Shown: in pieces, positions 5,579 to 7,842 of the stretch
How positions within the stretch are numbered: the stretch's first letter is position 1
How the letters are laid out: each line of letters starts with the position of its first letter
Assembly (NCBI GenBank): GCA_030044485.1
Contig: JASHVQ010000018.1
Coordinates: forward strand, 1 to 7,842
Source: Methylovirgula sp.
GTDB taxonomy: Bacteria > Pseudomonadota > Alphaproteobacteria > Rhizobiales > Beijerinckiaceae
Length of the DNA stretch: 7,842 nucleotides
Reading direction: 5' to 3'
Program-made: the position numbers and the translations under genes
The notes under the pieces: generated by a model
Databases searched by the model: none
What the model saw: only the letters and a program-made list of their open reading frames with translations
What the model was told of the DNA's origin: nothing

Positions 5579-6361
5579 TCAGTGTGGCGTTTGACCGAGG
5601 GCGCGCGCCGTCTCGCGAGTGCGCTTGCCCCGGAAATAGGCCTTAACCCAGGGATGTTCGCAGGCAAGGATCGTCGCGATCGGCCCCTGCACGATGATCT
5701 TGCCGTCGACCAGCACGGCGATGCGGTCGCAGACGGCGTAGAGACTGTCGAGATCGTGCGTGACCATGAAGACGGTGAGGCCGAGCGTCTGCTGCAGCGT
5801 CTTGATCAGCGCATCGAAGTCGCCCGCCGCGATCGGATCGAGGCCCGACGTCGGTTCGTCGAGGAAGACGATCTCGGGATCGAGCGCCAGCGCCCGCGCC
5901 AGAGCGGCGCGTTTCGTCATGCCGCCGGAGAGTTCGGAGGGGAATTTCTCGGAGTCCTCGGTGCTGATGCCGACCATGCCCAGCTTGGCGAGCGCCACGT
6001 CCTGCCGCAGTCGCGGCGAGGCGTCGAGGTATTCGCGCATCGGGAACTCGACATTCTGCCGCGTGGTCAGCGACGAGAACAACGCGCCTTGCTGGAACAG
6101 CACGCCCCAGCGCCTCTCGATGCCGCGTAGAACCTGCGGCGCCGCGCTGTCCTGGTCGACGCCGAGAATATTTATCCTGCCGTCCTGCTTGGCGAGGAGC
6201 CCGATGATGGTTCGCAAGAGCACCGACTTGCCGCCGCCCGAGGCGCCGACAAGTCCCAAGATCTCGCCGCGGCGTATGTCGAGCGAGAGATGGTCGAGCA
6301 CGACTTGATCGGGAAAGCCGACCACGAGATCGCGCACGCTGATGACCGCTTCGGCGTCCAT
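5579..6361 (-). CDS. mlaF: ABC transporter ATPase of the Mla/MCE lipid transport system
   Basis: Protein of 260 residues, usual for the family, with all nucleotide-binding motifs intact: Walker A GASGGGKS (39-46), Q-loop near Q90/Q91 (VLFQQGALFSSLT), signature LSGGMTKRAALARA (144-157), Walker B IVFLDEPTSGLD (164-175) and the H-loop histidine 202 (MVTHD). The QQGALF and LSGGM-KR-ALARA wording is typical of MlaF. It powers lipid movement through the MlaE permease at the inner membrane. Its ATG follows the mlaE stop after one base, and the final GGGATAGGGATG of mlaE supplies a ribosome-binding site, indicating coupling. The C-terminal tail after VKAYFRGKR is short and charged. Confidence 0.93.
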   Translation of the reverse strand: MDAEAVISVRDLVVGFPDQVVLDHLSLDIRRGEILGLVGASGGGKSVLLRTIIGLLAKQDGRINILGVDQDSAAPQVLRGIERRWGVLFQQGALFSSLTTRQNVEFPMREYLDASPRLRQDVALAKLGMVGISTEDSEKFPSELSGGMTKRAALARALALDPEIVFLDEPTSGLDPIAAGDFDALIKTLQQTLGLTVFMVTHDLDSLYAVCDRIAVLVDGKIIVQGPIATILACEHPWVKAYFRGKRTRETARALGQTPH

Positions 6362-6362
6362 T

Positions 6363-7481
6363 CTACATCCCTATTCCCGCGAAAAACATCGCAAACAGGC
6401 CGTCGAGCACAATAACGAGAAAGATCGACTTGACCACCGAGGTTGTCGTCTGCAGTCCGAGCGACTCGGCACTTCCTTTGACGCGCAAGCCCTCGGCGCA
6501 GGCAACGACGCCGATCACCAGCGCCATGAACGGCGCCTTGGTGATGCCCACTTCGAAATGCGCGACCGAGACGGCATCCCTGAGGCGGGCGATATAGATC
6601 GCCGGGCTCATGCCGGCGTAGAACCATTCGACAAGCCCGCCCCCGAAAAGCGCCGAGATCGAGCCAAAGAATGTTAAGGCCGGCAGGGCGCAGACCAGTG
6701 CGATCACGCGCGGCAGCAAAAGCACTTCGACGGGGTCGAGCCCCATCGTGTAAAGCGCGTCGATTTCCTCGCGCATTTTCATCGAGCCGAGTTCCGCCGT
6801 GTATGAACTGCCGGAGCGGCCGGCGACCATTATGGCGACGATCAGAACGCCGATCTCACGCAGCACGAGGATACCGACGAGATCGACGGCGTAATCTCCG
6901 GCCCCGAACTTGCGGAAATGAAATATGCCCTGTTGCGAGATGATGCCGCCGATCAGAAAGGTGATGAGAAAGATGATGGGGACGGCGCGCAAGCCGACGC
7001 GGTCGAGCTGATAGACTACGGAGATCGGACGCAACCTGCGCGGATCGCGCAAGACGCGCAACAAGGCGTCGCCCAGCCGTCCGAGCATTTCGACGAAGAC
7101 GACGAGATCGGCGCCGGCGTTCACCGTCGCCCGGCCGATGGCTTCAATTCCGCCGAGCCGCGTTTTCTTTTCGACGCGAAGCCCCGCCGTGCCCCTGACG
7201 CGGTCGATCTCGGCTAGGAGACCGCGCATCCGCTCCGGCACGTTTGTGGCCGGCGTTTCCGCGCCCGGCGGTGCTCGAAGCAGCCGCTCCAGGAGACAGG
7301 CGCCAAATGTGTCGATTTCCGCGATGCCGCCCAGGTCGACGCGGATCTTGCGATTCTGCGCGTCGCGCAGCGCATGTTCGACCAAAGGCTCGAGAGCGGC
7401 CACATGCGCGCTGGTCCAGGAACCGGACAAGATGATATCTAGCGCATCGCCCCGCACTGCGCTCCGCAAAGGCTGCATCAT
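6363..7481 (-). CDS. mlaE: MlaE-like permease with N-terminal STAS domain
   Basis: Protein of 372 residues, about 110 longer than E. coli MlaE because of an N-terminal STAS domain (about 1-95): LDIILSGSW, then KIRVDLGGIAEIDTFGACLL, which resembles the MlaB fold. The permease part (about 120-372) has hydrophobic segments around 165-182, 200-221, 258-282, 316-334 and 352-371, and the conserved cytoplasmic coupling region VAGRSGSSYTAELGSMK (219-235) with MREEIDALYTMGLDP, the hallmark of MlaE permeases. It forms the membrane channel with MlaF and the MCE subunit. No separate mlaB is seen, so the STAS domain probably does that job. Two adjacent ATGs (7481 and 7478) follow the UspA stop by 4 bases; GAGAG overlapping that stop is the likely ribosome-binding site. 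Confidence 0.92.
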   Translation of the reverse strand: MMQPLRSAVRGDALDIILSGSWTSAHVAALEPLVEHALRDAQNRKIRVDLGGIAEIDTFGACLLERLLRAPPGAETPATNVPERMRGLLAEIDRVRGTAGLRVEKKTRLGGIEAIGRATVNAGADLVVFVEMLGRLGDALLRVLRDPRRLRPISVVYQLDRVGLRAVPIIFLITFLIGGIISQQGIFHFRKFGAGDYAVDLVGILVLREIGVLIVAIMVAGRSGSSYTAELGSMKMREEIDALYTMGLDPVEVLLLPRVIALVCALPALTFFGSISALFGGGLVEWFYAGMSPAIYIARLRDAVSVAHFEVGITKAPFMALVIGVVACAEGLRVKGSAESLGLQTTTSVVKSIFLVIVLDGLFAMFFAGIGM

Positions 7482-7485
7482 GCTC

Positions 7486-7842
7486 TCAATGCGCTAAAAG
7501 AATAGGCACTTCGGCGCGCGCGACGACCTCGCGCGTCGTTCCGCCCAGCATCCATTCCCGAAGGCGCGAATGGCCGTAGGCCCCCATGACGATCAGGTCG
7601 GCGGCCATTTTGCTCGCTTCGCCCAGCAGGACTTCGGAAACCGAACGGCCCTTGGCCTCGATAGAGCGCAGCTCCGCCTTCGCGCCGTGGTATCGCAGAT
7701 GCGCTGTGACAACGAGCGGGTCCTCATGCTCCTCGTCCTCTCCGAGGCTGTCCACCATGACGAGGCGCACGTTTGTGGCCGCGCGTAGCAAAGGCATTGC
7801 CTCCGCAAGAGCGCGCGCCGATTCGCGCGTATCGCGCCAGGC
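7486..7842 (-). CDS. Universal stress protein (UspA family), C-terminal part, 5' end outside window
   Basis: The frame runs open to the right edge without a start, so the gene begins outside. The 118 visible residues open with AWRDTRESARALAEAMPLL, a helix found at the start of UspA domains after a 'W-G-S-eaa-A' strand, rather than at the nearby ATG (7797). The core contains VRLVMVD, KAELRSIEAKGRSVSEVLL and LIVMGAYGHSRLREWMLGGT, which gives the nucleotide-binding G-x2-G-x9-G-(S/T) pattern (GAYGHSRLREWMLGGT), ending in VEVPILL-type wording (AEVPILLAH). It therefore probably binds ATP or a related nucleotide and may be the second half of a tandem Usp protein. Its stop is 4 bases before mlaE, so it appears to be in the same operon. 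The link to lipid transport is otherwise unexplained. Confidence 0.88.
   Translation of the reverse strand, partial: AWRDTRESARALAEAMPLLRAATNVRLVMVDSLGEDEEHEDPLVVTAHLRYHGAKAELRSIEAKGRSVSEVLLGEASKMAADLIVMGAYGHSRLREWMLGGTTREVVARAEVPILLAH

Noticed and set aside
5342..6130. 262-codon open frame on the + strand opposite mlaD/mlaF
   Set aside because: It crosses two convincing genes on the other strand and carries no motif of its own.
7486..7797. UspA gene starting at the ATG at 7797
   Set aside because: The open frame continues to the window edge with AWRDTRESARALAEA, a typical UspA segment, so that ATG is internal.
1..7842. CRISPR arrays, tRNA or rRNA genes, insertion sequences
   Set aside because: No regularly spaced repeats, tRNA-like cloverleaf, rRNA sequence, transposase or terminal inverted repeats were seen; the window is almost fully occupied by ordinary coding sequence.

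Overview
The window is a compact, GC-rich chromosomal or plasmid segment of alphaproteobacterial character. Long spurious open frames lie opposite the real genes, start sites carry GAGG/AGGGG ribosome-binding sites, and the FixL/FixK-type oxygen regulators and the MlaE/MlaF/MCE transporter resemble those of Rhizobiales (Hyphomicrobiales) and relatives. The genus cannot be fixed from the sequence alone.

Layout, left to right: (1) the 3' end of a zinc-dependent alcohol dehydrogenase on the + strand (1-241). (2) A short convergent gap, then a regulatory block: a soluble hybrid histidine kinase with a FixL-like haem PAS domain (310-2220, -) and, immediately upstream of it on the same strand, a Crp/Fnr regulator of the FixK type (2241-2990, -). 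Transcribed divergently across a 127-base spacer is an OmpR/PhoB-class response regulator (3118-3846, +). (3) A small GNAT-like gene (3822-4325, -) whose 3' end overlaps the response regulator tail to tail. (4) A tightly packed minus-strand operon running in from the right edge: UspA-family stress protein (partial), MlaE-like permease with an N-terminal STAS domain, MlaF-like ATPase, and an MCE (MlaD-like) protein fused to a PqiC-like auxiliary domain.

The main observation is in the divergent spacer. On the fixK strand it carries a perfect direct repeat GTTACA-N4-GTTACA (3083-3098), just upstream of a plausible fixK promoter. As I recall, this is the K-box through which the OmpR-like regulator FxkR activates fixK in Rhizobium etli, where FxkR replaces FixJ as partner of a hybrid FixL (hFixL). 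All parts of that FixJ-independent pathway are present together in about 3.5 kb: a haem-PAS hybrid kinase, an OmpR-type regulator, a FixK without the N-terminal iron-sulfur cysteines of FNR, and the K-box. The likely flow is low O2 -> hFixL -> FxkR-like regulator -> K-box -> fixK (and hfixL in the same operon) -> FixK targets elsewhere. The flanking alcohol dehydrogenase and UspA protein would suit a low-oxygen or stress island, but no TTGAT-N4-ATCAA FixK box was found by eye inside the window.

The right-hand operon encodes a lipid (Mla-type) ABC importer/exporter. Its MlaB function appears to be built into the permease as a STAS domain, and its auxiliary PqiC-like function into the substrate-binding MCE subunit.
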